64,000 nt of DNA from Mastigias papua (taxonomy: Eukaryota > Cnidaria > Scyphozoa > Rhizostomeae > Mastigiidae). Shown piece by piece: positions 11,101 through 21,611 of this stretch. Both the position numbers and the translations under genes were made by a program. The stretch spans positions 5,711,144-5,775,143 of the forward strand of contig OZ025270.1 of the NCBI GenBank assembly GCA_964019165.1, given 5' to 3'. The notes beneath the pieces are model-generated. The model did not search any database. It worked only from the letters and a program-made list of their open reading frames with translations, and had not been told where the DNA came from. Each line of letters opens with the position of its first letter. Position 1 is the first letter of the stretch.

Positions 11101-13824
11101 ATGTATCAAGTGTCAAAGGCTATTATGAAGGATGGGGGCTTCAATCTTCGTAAATGGCAGTCAAATTCTCCAAGTGTAATGCAAGACATAAATCAATATG
11201 AAATTACATCTCCGCAATCTGTAAAAGTTTCGCTAAATGAAGACGACCAATCATACGCAAAGTCGACCTTTGAAAAAGACATACCTAAGGAAATGACAAG
11301 GATTAAAGTTTTGGGGCTGTCATGGGATAAATATGAAGACAATTTTTTCTTTCCTCTAGCAGAAATTGCTAATTCAACGGAACAACTTGCAGTCACAAAG
11401 AGAAATGTGCTGAAAACAACGGAAAAATTTTTTGATCCGGTTGGACTTATTACACCAATTACGACCCAACTGAAAGTGTTTATGCAAGAGGTGTTCAAAA
11501 GAGAAATTGCTTGGGACGATCTGTTACCGACGGATTTAGAACAGAAATGGAGCCGAATGCTTGCAGACCTAAGACAAGCTCAGCAAATTTTCGTAGCCAG
11601 ATGTTATTTTCCAGACTTACGAGATAGACCGGACAAATTGGAACTTATTGGATTTTGTGACAGTTCCGAACGTGCATACGCTGCATGCGTTTATATAAGG
11701 ATCACATCCAATGATCAAACATCAGTTAGCCTAGTAGCTTCAAAGTCGAGAGTTGCACCATTAAATAAAGTAACAATTCCACGATTAGAACTCCTTGCTT
11801 GTCTTCTGTTATCTCGCTTGATTTCTTCTCTTAAAGATTCATTACAGCCTTTAGTTGCAGTGGATATCAGTCGGTGCTATACAGATTCAATTGTTGCGTT
11901 ATGTTGGATAAAGGGAATGAATCGTGAATGGAAAATTTTCGTTGAAAATAGAGTGCAGGAAATTCGAAATCTTGTGGTTCCCAGTTTATGGTCTCACTGT
12001 CCGGGACAGCAAAACCCTGCAGATATACCAACTAGAGAGATTAATCCCGTGCTTCTACAGAATAAGGTCGATTGGTGGAAGGGTCCTAAATGGTTGGTAA
12101 GTGACCTTACCGAGTGGCCATCCGAAACAGATACAAAAGAACTTCCCGAGAATTGCATAGCGGAGCTAAAATCAGAAGGTTCAAACGTAAACGTAGCCCT
12201 TCTTGTGCAAGCGAATTCGATAACAAAGCTGAAGGAGGTTATCAAGCTAGAGAACTTTAGTAGTTACAGAAAGTTACTTCGAGTACTAGCGTATGTATTA
12301 CGTTTCATCACAAACTGTAAAGGAAAATCTGAGCAGAAGAAAGACAATCTTACTGCGGACGAATTGGACAAGGCAGAATTATTGTTAGTACAAGACGCGC
12401 AGTGTACAATACCCCATACAACACTCGAAAAGCTCTCTACACAATTAGGAATCTACAGAGACGAACATAATGTATTGCGTTGCAAAGGGCGTTTGAGTAA
12501 TGCAAGTTTACGTTTTGACACAAGGAGGCCCATCCTTTTACCAAGAGAGCATCATCTTTCAGTATTGATAATTCAAGATTGTCATAATAAGGTTATGCAT
12601 AATGGCACTAAGGAGACACTTCTTGAGTTGAGATCGCGATTTTGGATAACAAGAGGAAGACAGTTGGTGAAAAAGGTTATACATCCATGCAAGACATGTA
12701 AGCTAATTCAAGGTCCATCCTACAGTAATCCTCCAAGCAGTCAATTACCAGATTTTCGAGTTACAACAGGATATTCATTTGAAGCTGTAGGAATTGATTT
12801 CGCGGGACCGTTATTTGTTAAATCTAACCTAAACGGAACAAGAAAAGTCTACTTAGCATTATTTACGTGTGCCAGAACAAGAGCAGTTCATCTAGAGATT
12901 GTACCAGGTCTTTCTACTGAGACATTTATGCTTTGTCTTAAGCGATTCATAAACAGAAGAGGTATGCCACGCCTAATAATTACAGATAATGCTAAGACAT
13001 TTAAGTCAGCATCAAAACAACTATCGGACCTTTTCCAATCACGAAAATTTAGGTCATTTCTTGCTGATCAAAGAATTCATTGGAAATTCAATCTCGCAAA
13101 AGCTCCATGGTGGGGAGGTTTTTATGAACGGCTCATAAAGAGTATTAAGCTATGTTTAAAGAAATGCATCGGAAAAGCCAATCTTACTTACGATGAACTA
13201 AGTACAGAAATTACAAACGTGGAAGCTGTTCTGAACTCAAGACCGTTAACATATATGTATCCAGATGACTTAGCAGAACCATTAACACCATCTCATCTGC
13301 TAAGTGGACGTAGATTACTGAATTTGCCCGAATTGCCAGAAATAGACAGTGATGAAGAATATAATGAAAGAGCAGACTCCATGAGAAAACGACAAAGATA
13401 CGTGTCTCGTGTATTCCAGCATTATTGGCAACGATGGAAGAAAGAATATCTAGTGAGTTTGCGAGAATATCACCAAATTCGTGAAGGTACTGAATCAGAA
13501 ATTGAAGTAGGTCATGTTGTACTCATCGAAAACGAATTGAAGAAAAATCGACTATCGTGGAAATTAGGCAGAGTAGTGGAATTGATTACGGGAAAGGATA
13601 CTCACGTACGTGGTGCAAGAGTGAAAATGGCAAACGGCAACATTATAGAGCGACCTGTGCAAAGATTGTATCCTCTCGAGATGTCAGATAGCAACACAGT
13701 AACAGAAAGCAAACAAGAGGCAGGAATTGATCAAGAAGACACCCAGAAAAGGCCTCACAGAAAGGCAGCGAGGATTGCTAATGAGCGTATTCAGATTATT
13801 GACCAGCTAGAGAAATATCAATGA
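8122..13824 (+). CDS. gag-pol: BEL/Pao Gag-Pol polyprotein
   Basis: 1900 codons, no internal stop. The first ATG (8122) overlaps the LTR end and is followed by a hydrophobic stretch (residues about 7-26) that looks like a signal or membrane segment; the more usual Gag start is probably Met34 at 8221. Order: Gag/DUF1759-like core (about 172-330, KLPKLHLSKYHGDPKKW), three zinc knuckles (about 378-450: CSFC..H..C, CFVC..H..C, CYFC..H..C), aspartic protease with FDSGS (Asp549), reverse transcriptase with YADD (977-980), RNase H-like segment (FCDSSERAYAACVY), integrase HHCC zinc module (HNKVMHNG...CKTC), integrase core with Asp1559, Asp1622 and Glu1669, and a C-terminal DUF5641-like tail rich in W and Y (FQHYWQRWKKEYL). 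The single-frame arrangement is normal for BEL/Pao. Confidence 0.95.
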   Translation: MVHRAGFSVLFVAIFVSITISSLFCYDNVSLSKMALEAEGQNTHPQVPPMQTVSLSRKKRIRGGYRAHVSKLISDAKKEVDDGNSNILAVEHLISVITEKRSILRKADEEIFSLISNDEVESEVLQCEDLLSDIQKVVVALEAKRASLQHCVLSEPQSLTRASEQSQESFTKLPKLHLSKYHGDPKKWTEWWDTYEVIHGNKSLAPVDKFRHLRTLLEGQAASAIAGLKTTGANYNEAISILKDRFAQKQIIINSHMEVLLNIRQVSSSKDVSSMRKLFDTIETNVRSLKALGIDFEQYGTLLLPIVMAKLPEEFRLAITKSVKKDEWNLEKVLEVFKAELEAREQCGQLEASNPTGSSRQNRTAPFATAALLTNENKITCSFCKHNHPSAKCNIVTEPKARLAIIKGQGRCFVCLKKGHLSRNCTSKIKCYFCKQRHHASLCESNPSRMAPNQVAPGGSANPLQWQQHSRELNHAVYANPEQPQRNVGQFAPNEVRFAPAAQRPHSSDRATTTMYVDARNSVLLQTASGYISSARDAGKIAVARMIFDSGSQRSYISQRLKDSLALPTLSRDTLTIKKFGTEESSVETCDVTQFCVRSPYNNLTMYVTAYVLPIVCAPVSNQPLNLAVAEYSHLRNLPLADFKLYDHDELDIDILIGLDFYWMFFTGCSRRGENGGPVALESQLGWILSGNVQNCPERSTDTANLVQTHVLRVSDSFLREENEDETLIAQLSKFWNLESIGITKNEETVYQRFSDDIKFVDGRYVVNLPWKEEHPVLPDNYGLCRRRLDLLFKKLDNNSDLLREYDAIIKDQEKRGIIERVYKDQESLVGKTHYLPHHPVVRQDKETTKVRVVYDASASTTSGTSLNNCLYPGPCLLKTVGDIITRFRLFPIALTADIEKAFLMIAVEKSDCDVLRFLWYDDINERSSPPAVYRFRRIVFGVTSSPFILNATLKHHLENYEQVDLEIITKLLNSLYADDINTGGYSENEVVRMYQVSKAIMKDGGFNLRKWQSNSPSVMQDINQYEITSPQSVKVSLNEDDQSYAKSTFEKDIPKEMTRIKVLGLSWDKYEDNFFFPLAEIANSTEQLAVTKRNVLKTTEKFFDPVGLITPITTQLKVFMQEVFKREIAWDDLLPTDLEQKWSRMLADLRQAQQIFVARCYFPDLRDRPDKLELIGFCDSSERAYAACVYIRITSNDQTSVSLVASKSRVAPLNKVTIPRLELLACLLLSRLISSLKDSLQPLVAVDISRCYTDSIVALCWIKGMNREWKIFVENRVQEIRNLVVPSLWSHCPGQQNPADIPTREINPVLLQNKVDWWKGPKWLVSDLTEWPSETDTKELPENCIAELKSEGSNVNVALLVQANSITKLKEVIKLENFSSYRKLLRVLAYVLRFITNCKGKSEQKKDNLTADELDKAELLLVQDAQCTIPHTTLEKLSTQLGIYRDEHNVLRCKGRLSNASLRFDTRRPILLPREHHLSVLIIQDCHNKVMHNGTKETLLELRSRFWITRGRQLVKKVIHPCKTCKLIQGPSYSNPPSSQLPDFRVTTGYSFEAVGIDFAGPLFVKSNLNGTRKVYLALFTCARTRAVHLEIVPGLSTETFMLCLKRFINRRGMPRLIITDNAKTFKSASKQLSDLFQSRKFRSFLADQRIHWKFNLAKAPWWGGFYERLIKSIKLCLKKCIGKANLTYDELSTEITNVEAVLNSRPLTYMYPDDLAEPLTPSHLLSGRRLLNLPELPEIDSDEEYNERADSMRKRQRYVSRVFQHYWQRWKKEYLVSLREYHQIREGTESEIEVGHVVLIENELKKNRLSWKLGRVVELITGKDTHVRGARVKMANGNIIERPVQRLYPLEMSDSNTVTESKQEAGIDQEDTQKRPHRKAARIANERIQIIDQLEKYQ

Positions 13825-13853
13825 ACATTAGGTTCGGCTGGTCAAGGGGGGAG

Positions 13854-14376
13854 TGTGGAAAAACGTGACCCATTGGCCTCCAAGCCCCTGACCTCTTTCT
13901 CTTTAGCTTTTGGCTAAGTATTTCTTGTCACCTCAGTTGGAGTGAATTCTCGTTACGTTCAGGCGCCATTTCGAACTGATATAGTTCTATAAAGGAAAAC
14001 TCAATTTGTCGAAGGATAGCTCATATCGTAAAAGAACACTTTATCTCGTTTGGAGGAAATTCTACAGTTTGAAGGACACTCATATCGTTTAATCATATCA
14101 AATTCGTTGAAGGACGTACTTGCCACAGTTGGGAGACATCATTTGTATATACTCTGAAACCGAGGTGACATCCACTCTTTGTATTCATTTTTATTAGAAC
14201 TATTCTTATCTACTTTCTCATTTGGAACGATTTAATATACAGTCCTCTTTACATATAGTTTAATTTCTTGTCTATGAACCTATGAACCACCTTGTTGGTA
14301 ATCTAGCCTGTGCCCTCAGGCCATTCTTTCATGCCTGATAGTTGCGATTGAGACAGGCACAGGTCAAAAACTTATA
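13854..14376 (+). repeat. BEL-1 3' LTR
   Basis: A 523-bp copy starting TGTGGAAAAACG, preceded by the polypurine tract at about 13,843-13,853 and followed by GAAGG. Confidence 0.95.
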
Positions 14377-14381
14377 GAAGG

Positions 14382-14799
14382 GGATATTTTAGAAATCGCT
14401 TATAAAAGTGGAATGCTTGTATTTATTGATATCGATATGGAACCAGTTTGGACAATCGAATGACAATGATATATTTTTCATCCATATTAGACCTCTTTTT
14501 ACCATTTCTTTGTTAGCAGTTACTGTTGTTTCGGATGATGTCTATTGTGTGTTTCAAGAGAGAACCTCTGAAAGAGAAGCAAATAATGTGAACAGCTGAA
14601 AGATATGTATGATACTGACAAAACTAGGCGTGGCAACCAGCCAGCTTTGAGCCACGCCCTTGTCTTAAATGTTTCCTATGTTGTGCAGCAGTCAGCTTTA
14701 TTCCTGGATCCGCCCCTGTAAAACCCCTTATATCCAGCAACAGGTGGTCGAAATACTCATTTATTAGCTCCGAATAGATTTGCCGTACATCGAGGCTTA
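14382..14799. other. Spacer between BEL-1 and a LINE remnant
   Basis: A short open frame at 14,408-14,599 has no recognisable motif. The part near 14,690-14,800 may already be decayed LINE sequence continuing into the next feature. No terminal repeats were seen. Confidence 0.25.
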
Positions 14800-15086
14800 C
14801 ACTGATATATGGTTTGCCTATGCTATACAAGATCCATTACAATTTAATAGCCATTCCTGCAGACTGCCTAAACCTACGGCAAAGACACACACGTTTCTCA
14901 CATCAACTGGCTTTCCACACGCTACAAGGATCAGGAAACTATCGCAAATATTCATTCTTTCCACGGACAATACGGGAATGGAACCTATTACAAACAAACA
15001 TAATTGCCAGTCAAAGTTTTGACTGTTTCAGAGATAGAGTAACCACGGTTAACTATAGCTGTATACCACGTATGCCATTAATTTAA
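14800..15086 (+). pseudogene. LINE ORF2 C-terminal remnant
   Basis: In the frame from 14,814 the plus strand reads MLYKIHYNL, then NYRKYSFFPRTIREWN and SFDCFRDRV. This is the typical tail of many Jockey/CR1-type LINE ORF2 proteins: a MLYKI start of the final domain, an SFFPRTIREWN signature and an FK.RL-like end. Only the last ~90 residues remain, with no catalytic reverse transcriptase motif. It is a 5'-truncated fossil copy; exact clade unknown. Confidence 0.6.
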
Positions 15087-17532
15087 ATACATCGGGACTT
15101 ATTTTTATGAAAATAACTATTAGAAAACTCTTTTAACATTTGTTTAATAATTTTATAAACTTCTTTTTTAGCTGGGACATCCAGGGTGGAGAGTATGCAA
15201 TATGTTCCTACTGACTGTAATGTTTTCAGTATATGTGTTTGAGAGGGCTCTGACACAATGACTTACTACATGCTTGTGTAGTACTGAACTGATGATAAAT
15301 CATGAGACATGCTTATTTACATAAATACAATCATTCAAGTGCATTAATACAGGGAGTCCAAAGATAGGATACTACACTGACCATGCACAGGTTGAAGCTC
15401 ACGGGCACTTCCTCCAACAAATGGGCAGTTTTACCCTTAACATAGTGCCATTATACTTCCTTAAATTTTAGAGTAGGCCTATTTGCTTACTATCCACTCT
15501 GACTGTCACCCCTGTCAGAATCTTCTTATTAGAAGGAAGACAGCATTTGGTAGATGTAGATGTATGCCGTGAATGAAACATGGGGAAGCAAGCAGCCATA
15601 AAGTTGGGTAATTTCAATAATTTTACCCTGAAATATTGTCAGCTGATTTAGAGGTGCTCCATTTCAAAGTGAAAAATGATTGCCTAAGCAAGCTCTGAGG
15701 CTCAAGGAAACCCCATATGGTGTTGTACGATGGCAATTGAGTATTTCTGAATTGAAAAATTCTTTTTGAAAATGTCATCAAATTTCGACCAGTTACCTAC
15801 CATATATGAAAAACGTATATCAGCACCCGATTGTTGAACTGCAAGTATACTTTTATTGCATAGGTAAGTTGTAAACAGTAAACAGTTGGTTTAGATCAGC
15901 TTTCTTTTTAATGTTTGCAAACTATGCATATACATCCAACTATAAATAATTTGTTTATGATTGCACACAGGCTTCCTGACTGACTTTTGCGAGCAAATAG
16001 CATCTGCAGTTGTGAAATTGCGGGGGAGAGGTGGACTGAGAGATGGTTTTTAGAGGTTGTTCTTGAACAAGGAAGAGGATAGTATAATACAGTATTATGC
16101 AGTTTCATTCTACTGTCTTCGTTTATGTAACCGAGAGTATGAGGTATCTATTGTGACTCATCGTTTGTTGATTTAGTTAGTGTTTTATTGAGAATACATG
16201 AATTTTGTTAAGGCAGATACCTCGGGAACAATACACTTTTGTCGCGTTAGCATTTTCATCCCAAAATTGCTTAGAGAAAGGTAGCTGCGGACATCGATCG
16301 TGTTCAACGGAAACAAATACGGTAAGATGATTTCCACATTAGCATCAGGCCCTATCATCTAATATCTATCACGTTATGTAATTTATGGGCTAGGTAAAGA
16401 CCCTATGTGTTAGTGTCTGGACTGAATTCTTCGTTTAACGTACATGTATCGCCAGTATATGCTCCAAGGAAAGTGTGTACTATGTTGTAGCAGCGCACGG
16501 ACTCATGTATGGCCTTTTGTGGAACCGTGCCTACTTTATTGCTATTTACCTACTCTTGTTTCAATATATACAGTACTGAATATATAGCTAAGGCCAAGTT
16601 CACGCTTGATATGCGGCATTTTGTGGCAGTGATAATGGAACAGTTTGAGAATTGCATGCAGCACGCCATTACTATCTCTTCATGGCGGATGTGCAGTTTA
16701 GGGTAACAGTCAAATCGCGTTAAATTCTATATGAAATCACTCCTTACGATGAGGAGAGTCGAAACTAACGATAAAAAGTGCGGTTCTACTTACCAATTAC
16801 TTTGGGTTTGGGTTAGGGTCAGGGTTAGGGTTTTGTGCAGGGAAAGGGTCAGGGTTAGCGTTAGCGTTAGTTATAGAATGAGCGGAAGTTTCTTAATTGA
16901 CAAAGGGATTTCAATGTTGATCGAGTGAAAAATAAGGCTAAATAAGTAATTGGTAAGTAGAACCTTTGGTTGCTAGTTAACTTCAATATTTAAAATTAAC
17001 CTGCATTATGATGATCAAACTGTCAAACAAATCAAGTTGCAGGGAAGAGACGTGTACATATATTCTCGCTGAAATTGTACAAATACTTTCACTCTACACA
17101 ACGAAGAAACTTGATTTTATCTTGCCCATCCAGAAAGTAAAGTGCGATATTACAGACCAGTTTATGGGGGTGTATCTGACAGTTTCCGGGTATACAGCTT
17201 ATGAAGTGGTTTCCAAGCAAGTTTTGTCAGTTTTTTTGCTACTACTTGTAAATGAAATTTGGAATGAGCCTGCTCGGCTTTGGCTAGGTTTACTCTATTG
17301 AAGGACTTCGTTTCAACCCTTATATGGTTATAGTTTCATGATACCGTAAGAGATAAGGTAATGCTCAGTTTTAACGTAGGAGTTTTGACCCACTGCAGTT
17401 ACTCAGACCTTCCAACCAACTCTACGCTGGTTATGTTCTCGTGGGACAGGGTTGCGGTGCGCAGGGTTAGGGTTAGTCCCAGGCTTTGTTGTATGAAGTG
17501 ATAGGCTTATCTTTGTATGCTCTTTTTATAGA
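15087..17532. other. AT-rich non-coding DNA, no gene recognised
   Basis: About 2.4 kb with only short random open frames. The only structure I could support is a telomere-like patch at 16,801-16,872 (listed separately). A motif-free frame at 17,008-17,301 is noted without a function. Confidence 0.4.
16801..16872 (+). repeat. Imperfect interstitial TTAGGG-like repeats
   Basis: A run of GGGTTTGGGTTAGGGTCAGG type units, then GGGTCAGGGTTAGCGTTAGCGTTAG: TTAGGG with TCAGGG and TTAGCG variants. A second short cluster (GGGTTAGGGTTAG) lies near 17,463-17,475. Such patches can be ancient telomeric insertions or simple-repeat drift. The open frame across it (RVRVRV) is a by-product of the repeat. Confidence 0.6.
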
Positions 17533-17534
17533 TA

Positions 17535-18919
17535 CAGTAGAACTCGCATAATTCGGATCGGCTTTAGCCGGATTTTGATGTATTCCGGAGAGAATTACTA
17601 AGTCCTATTAATTTCGTATTGAAATGTACTAAAGTAATTCCCATTATCCGGATGTCCTAGTCCGGATAAATGCATAAACCGGATTATATGTTTGGGCAAT
17701 TATGCTATTTTTTACCGTAGTCCGGATAAACGACCTTAGAAATATGTCAATAAGCACAGGTGTGTTCTTCACTGTATTACCCTATCCTAACTGCATACAT
17801 TATAACCAATAAGTGACATGAATCCCTGCTTCAAGCAGAGGCCAGCGTGTTGGCAACACTTTAAAACAATACACTTTCATAATCATCATGGCTTCAAAGC
17901 GAAAGCATTCAGATCGTACGTACCACGAGAAATATTGAGTAATTAAATTTTGCAATGAGAATCCAGGAATAAAGTTTGCAATAAAACCACAGACTTTAAG
18001 TCATATGATGAAAGTAGAAACGAAAAAAATAGTTTTTAATGCCGTGGAAAATCCGCCAGATGCAAGAAAGGATACAATAAAGCGTGCAAAAAATATATGT
18101 TTTCCAACATCGATGCCACTCTTATTATTTGGTTCCATCAGTATTGTACCAATCCTGATTTGAAAATTGATGTAGACATGCTTGTAGCAAAGGCTAACTA
18201 TTTCTGAAGGACTTCGGTTATGAAAGTTCGGAAATGACCTCGGGATGGTTCCACCAATTTAAAAAAAGCTACGGAATGGGGAAAATTTTGAAATCAAGCA
18301 AAGCAGGGGGAGTGGATACTGAAGTATGAAAGAGTGGAAGGTAGGAAAACTAAAAGAGATCCTAAAGTTGTATGAACCAGAGAGCATTTTTAATGCTGAT
18401 GAAACCGGTCTGTTCTGGCAACTGTTACCATAAAAAGCCTAGGATTCATCAGTACAAAGCAGCATGGTGGTAAAGAAACAAAACTAGGGTTACTGCATTA
18501 GTTGCGGTAAACATGACTGGAAGGAAAAAATTGCTGCTGATAGTGGTGGGCAAAAGCCAGAAGCATCTGGCTTTCAGAAATGTGCTTCATATTCCCGTTA
18601 CTTACAAGGCAAATAAGAAAGTGTGGATGACAAGGGAGCTGTTCACTGAATAGTTAACGAAACTAGACAGACAAATAAAACTTAAACATAGAAAAATTGC
18701 AATGGAAGTCGACAACTGCACAACCTATCCGTCAATAGGTATTCAGGAGTGACTTGAATTATGACATTGTACGTGAATCCAAAATATGCTGGGAGTGACC
18801 TCCAAACAACAACATTCATTTAACGGGGCCACTGAAAAAAATTTTAGCGTAATCCGGATTTGATTTAATCTGGACGAAATTAGGTGATCCATTAGATCCG
18901 AATTATGCGAGTTCTACTG
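17535..18919 (+). mobile_element. Fossil pogo/Tigger DNA transposon, 1.39 kb
   Basis: Terminal inverted repeats of about 24 bp beginning CAGTAGAACTCGCATAATTC lie at both ends, flanked by the TA duplication expected of Tc1/mariner-superfamily elements (17,533-17,534 and 18,920-18,921). Short subterminal TCCGGATAAA-type repeats lie inside the left end. At 1,385 bp it is shorter than typical autonomous Tiggers, so internal deletions are likely. Confidence 0.85.
17888..18780 (+). pseudogene. Decayed Tigger transposase
   Basis: From the ATG at 17,888 a broken frame gives MASKRKHSDRTY, then a CENP-B-type helix-turn-helix remnant, and further on, after frame changes, IFNADETGLFW near 18,390-18,420. 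That is the hallmark first-Asp segment of the pogo/Tigger DDE domain. Fragments such as LTKLDRQIKLKHRKIA and DNC near 18,660-18,720 correspond to the middle of the domain. Multiple stops and shifts make it non-functional. The protein would have bound the inverted repeats and cut at TA. Confidence 0.8.
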
Positions 18920-18921
18920 TA

Positions 18922-19379
18922 CCATAAATCCTTTACTTGCCGCCTTGAAATAGTCCCCTCTAAAATGTCCCTCATACTAGAACTGCAAAGTATACTGAGC
19001 TCCCCCGGGAATAAGCTACCATTACAGATGAAGGTGAACACTTTGGTTTAGACTGATGCTTGTATTTAGCCTGTTCTTTTTATATAATAGAGAAAATTAG
19101 TTTTGAAGATAGGTTGTGTTTGCTAGGCACATGCTCAGTTAATTTCAGTTCATTTATTCATTTTGAATTCTACTGCATAGAAATACTCCAGTATTAAATA
19201 ACTTACAATAATTTCAATAGCTACATATAATAAAACACATAAAAGAACAATTCACAACACTAGAGGATATGTATGAAGGGGGATTCTTAAGCAGGAACTC
19301 TTTCAGCGGCAAAGCTAATTTAGGAGCGAGCACCCCCTTTTCAGATAATAACTTAAGGAACTATGAGTAAGTAGGATAG
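18922..19379. other. Non-coding spacer
   Basis: AT-rich, without a recognisable motif or repeat. The 3' part of the minus-strand LINE remnant begins at about 19,380. Confidence 0.3.
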
Positions 19380-20130
19380 ATGGTGACTGTCTGTAATGCA
19401 TGAGTAATAATTATTTATAAATACAATTGTTTTTAAGTTTTTTGATGGAAGACACTAGCAGATGGTGACCTTTTTATTTCTACAGGAATATCATTCCAGC
19501 TGTTTGCTCCTTGGTAGTGCATAGATCTGAGACCATGTATTTACTGGTGTTTTTTTCCAAGTTAGAAAACGCCATGAAAGCAAACAGGAGAGATTTTATA
19601 ATCAGATTCATATATAGCACAAAACAGTTTTTACTAAAACATGTTGTAAAAAATGTTAAGATTTTTGAATTAGAAAAGATCTGAGTAGACTGTTAAGTGT
19701 AGTGTTCTCAGAAATTGCTGTAGTAGCCTTCTTCTGTACCAAGAACACTGGAGTAATGTAGATTTCATATGCTAGTCCCCAAAACCAGAATTCCACATTG
19801 CAAGAAGGGTGAAAATAAAGAATTATAAAGATAGATTGACACATTGATGGGTAGAAAGTGTTGTACTTTCTAGAACATACCACAAATTCTAGCCAACTAT
19901 TTAAAAAGTTCAGTCAGATGAAACTTCCATTCAAGATTTTCATCTCAAAGAAGTCCAAGAAATATAACGTAGCAGGTTTTTTGGTACAGAAGTTACCAAG
20001 TTTAGTATTGATAGTTTCAGCTAAAGAATATTGAGGGGACCTAAAAATAATAGAATTGCTCTTATCTGTGTTCATTGACAATTTGTTGATATTAAGCCAC
20101 TTTTTAACTTTTTTCAATTCTTCGTTAATT
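19380..20130 (-). pseudogene. LINE reverse transcriptase 3' remnant (minus strand)
   Basis: Reading the minus strand from 20,130: KKVKKWLNINKLSMNTDKSN, the segment after the RT catalytic core in Jockey/CR1-like LINEs; then, after a shift, SIFIILYFHPSCNVEFWFWG and FLVQKKA, matching the usual 'Y..L.HP.L.Y...W' and 'L.LLQKKA' pattern; then near 19,450-19,520 GANSWNDIPVEIKRSPS, the usual terminal 'WN.IP..I' block. Several frameshifts and stops separate the pieces. The order is right for one decayed LINE ORF2 C-terminal half, so I treat them as one copy. Confidence 0.65.
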
Positions 20131-21558
20131 CTTTGTTCAATTCTTCAATTCAGTTCTTTGAAGAAAAATATATCACAAACTTTTATAATTCTCCTCTCGA
20201 ATATGCCCTCCACTTGATTGAGCTCCAATCCAGAAAGTATTAAGGTTAATTAAGCTGAGTGTGCCTGCATGACCATGCACATCTCATCGAAAGGCTTGTG
20301 TAAGATTGTTGAGAAACTCTTTGATGTTCATGCTAATTGCAGGAAGGCCCACTATAGCGGAGTTACCTAGATATTACTTGGATTGATAGAGAGAGGTCAC
20401 TTTTGCACACATGGTCAGCTTACCAAGGAGGGGACAATTTTTAAGGGTATTTGTTGGAGGGGCTATCATTTTCATTTTGGAATTAACTGAGAGAGGCATT
20501 CACTTAAGGTTGTGTTAGTGAGATGGGGGTCTTTGACTCTATGTAGTATATGTTTTACCATATCATAATCATTATAAGAACCACAAGTAAGCTTATAGGA
20601 AAAGGAGATGAGATGCTTCCTATATAAGCTACTTGCTCATTCAGTGATATCCTCCATTAATCAATTGATGGCTCATATCATTACCTAAAGTACAGAGAAC
20701 ATGGAGACAGAGCGAGGAGATGGTGGTGCTTACTGTACTCTGACTCCACTCTGACTGAATTTGATGCAGTGGAGAGTCTTTTCTATAGGGTGTAGACAGT
20801 GCATGCACACCTGTCAGGAATGTTTTGACAGTTATAAGACATGCAATTAAATTTGTGTTTCAATGATTTACAAGTGATCATTCAGGTGGACTTTTCCAGC
20901 ATTTCATAGGGGGAATGATACCTGACGTTTCTCAAGGATGTTAATGGTTACATATTTGACGAGTTGAATTAGAATCATAGGCAATATGAAAGCCCTGGCA
21001 AGACAAACTGGAATCATTTGTCCCCCAGGGTTTTACATAAGGCAGGTTAATGCATAGGTTATGTGGTTTCTGTGTTATTCATAATTTGATTCATGATTCC
21101 TCCATCTCTCACTCTCCAGGTTTGTATTGATGTGGTTTTCTTTCTATGTTTTATTTTGCCGTGCAATGCTTCAATAAAATGTTGATATCCACATTTTTCC
21201 CACACTGTTTAGCACCAGCATAGATTTTTGTCTTTTCCCAATGTGACAGCAGTAAAATGTCAGTTGAAAAGGAAGGGGCACATCATACTTATAGATGAGT
21301 CAATAGAGCTTATTTGATCAGAAGATGGATGTTCTTTGTAAATAATTGGAAAGGAGGAGGAGGTGGTATTGTCTGAAAGGGAAGTTACATATAACAAGAC
21401 TGCAGTTCATGTTATCACTATATCCATGGTGTGAAATGACATTCCCATGAAAATATAAGTATATTTTCACAGGATTTTGCTTTCTTCTGGTTATTATTTA
21501 AAATTTCCCCTTTCAGGGATCCTTTTTGTTGCTACTCTTTGGCTTCTTTAAAGTCAAA
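20131..21558. other. Non-coding DNA upstream of a candidate exon
   Basis: No gene, terminal repeat or RNA signal recognised. A possible acceptor (CCCCTTTCAG) ends near 21,517, just upstream of the candidate signal-peptide exon. Confidence 0.3.
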
Positions 21559-21610
21559 ATGAAACCTACTCAACAATTTGCAATAATCTTCATCTTCTGT
21601 GGATTTATTG
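21559..21610 (+). CDS. Candidate first coding exon of a secreted host protein
   Basis: An ATG at 21,559 opens 17 codons and one extra base, ending exactly at a strong donor (G|GTAAGTAG at 21,611). The residues are MKPTQQF followed by a hydrophobic run (AIIFIFCGFIG), which looks like the start of a secretory signal peptide. A pyrimidine-rich acceptor (TTTCAG) lies about 40 bp upstream, fitting a leader spliced in the 5' UTR. I found no clear continuing exon in the window, so the gene may run through long introns or be spurious. This is inference from splice signals and hydrophobicity only. Confidence 0.3.
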
Positions 21611-21611
21611 G

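Larger units (their letters stand above)
7600..14376 (+). mobile_element. BEL-1: intact BEL/Pao LTR retrotransposon
   Basis: A 6,777-bp element with 523-bp LTRs that I read as identical throughout, flanked by a 5-bp duplication GAAGG at 7595-7599 and 14,377-14,381. The LTR begins TGTGG and ends TTATA rather than CA. The candidate primer-binding site TGGTCCACCGAGCC follows directly. A purine tract (AAGGGGGGAG) precedes the 3' LTR. One uninterrupted 1900-codon ORF fills the interior. Identical LTRs and an open frame mark this as the youngest or one of the youngest insertions here, possibly still active. Confidence 0.96.

Noticed and set aside
16731..16928. A 65-codon frame with RVRVRV
   Set aside because: It is a by-product of the telomere-like repeat.
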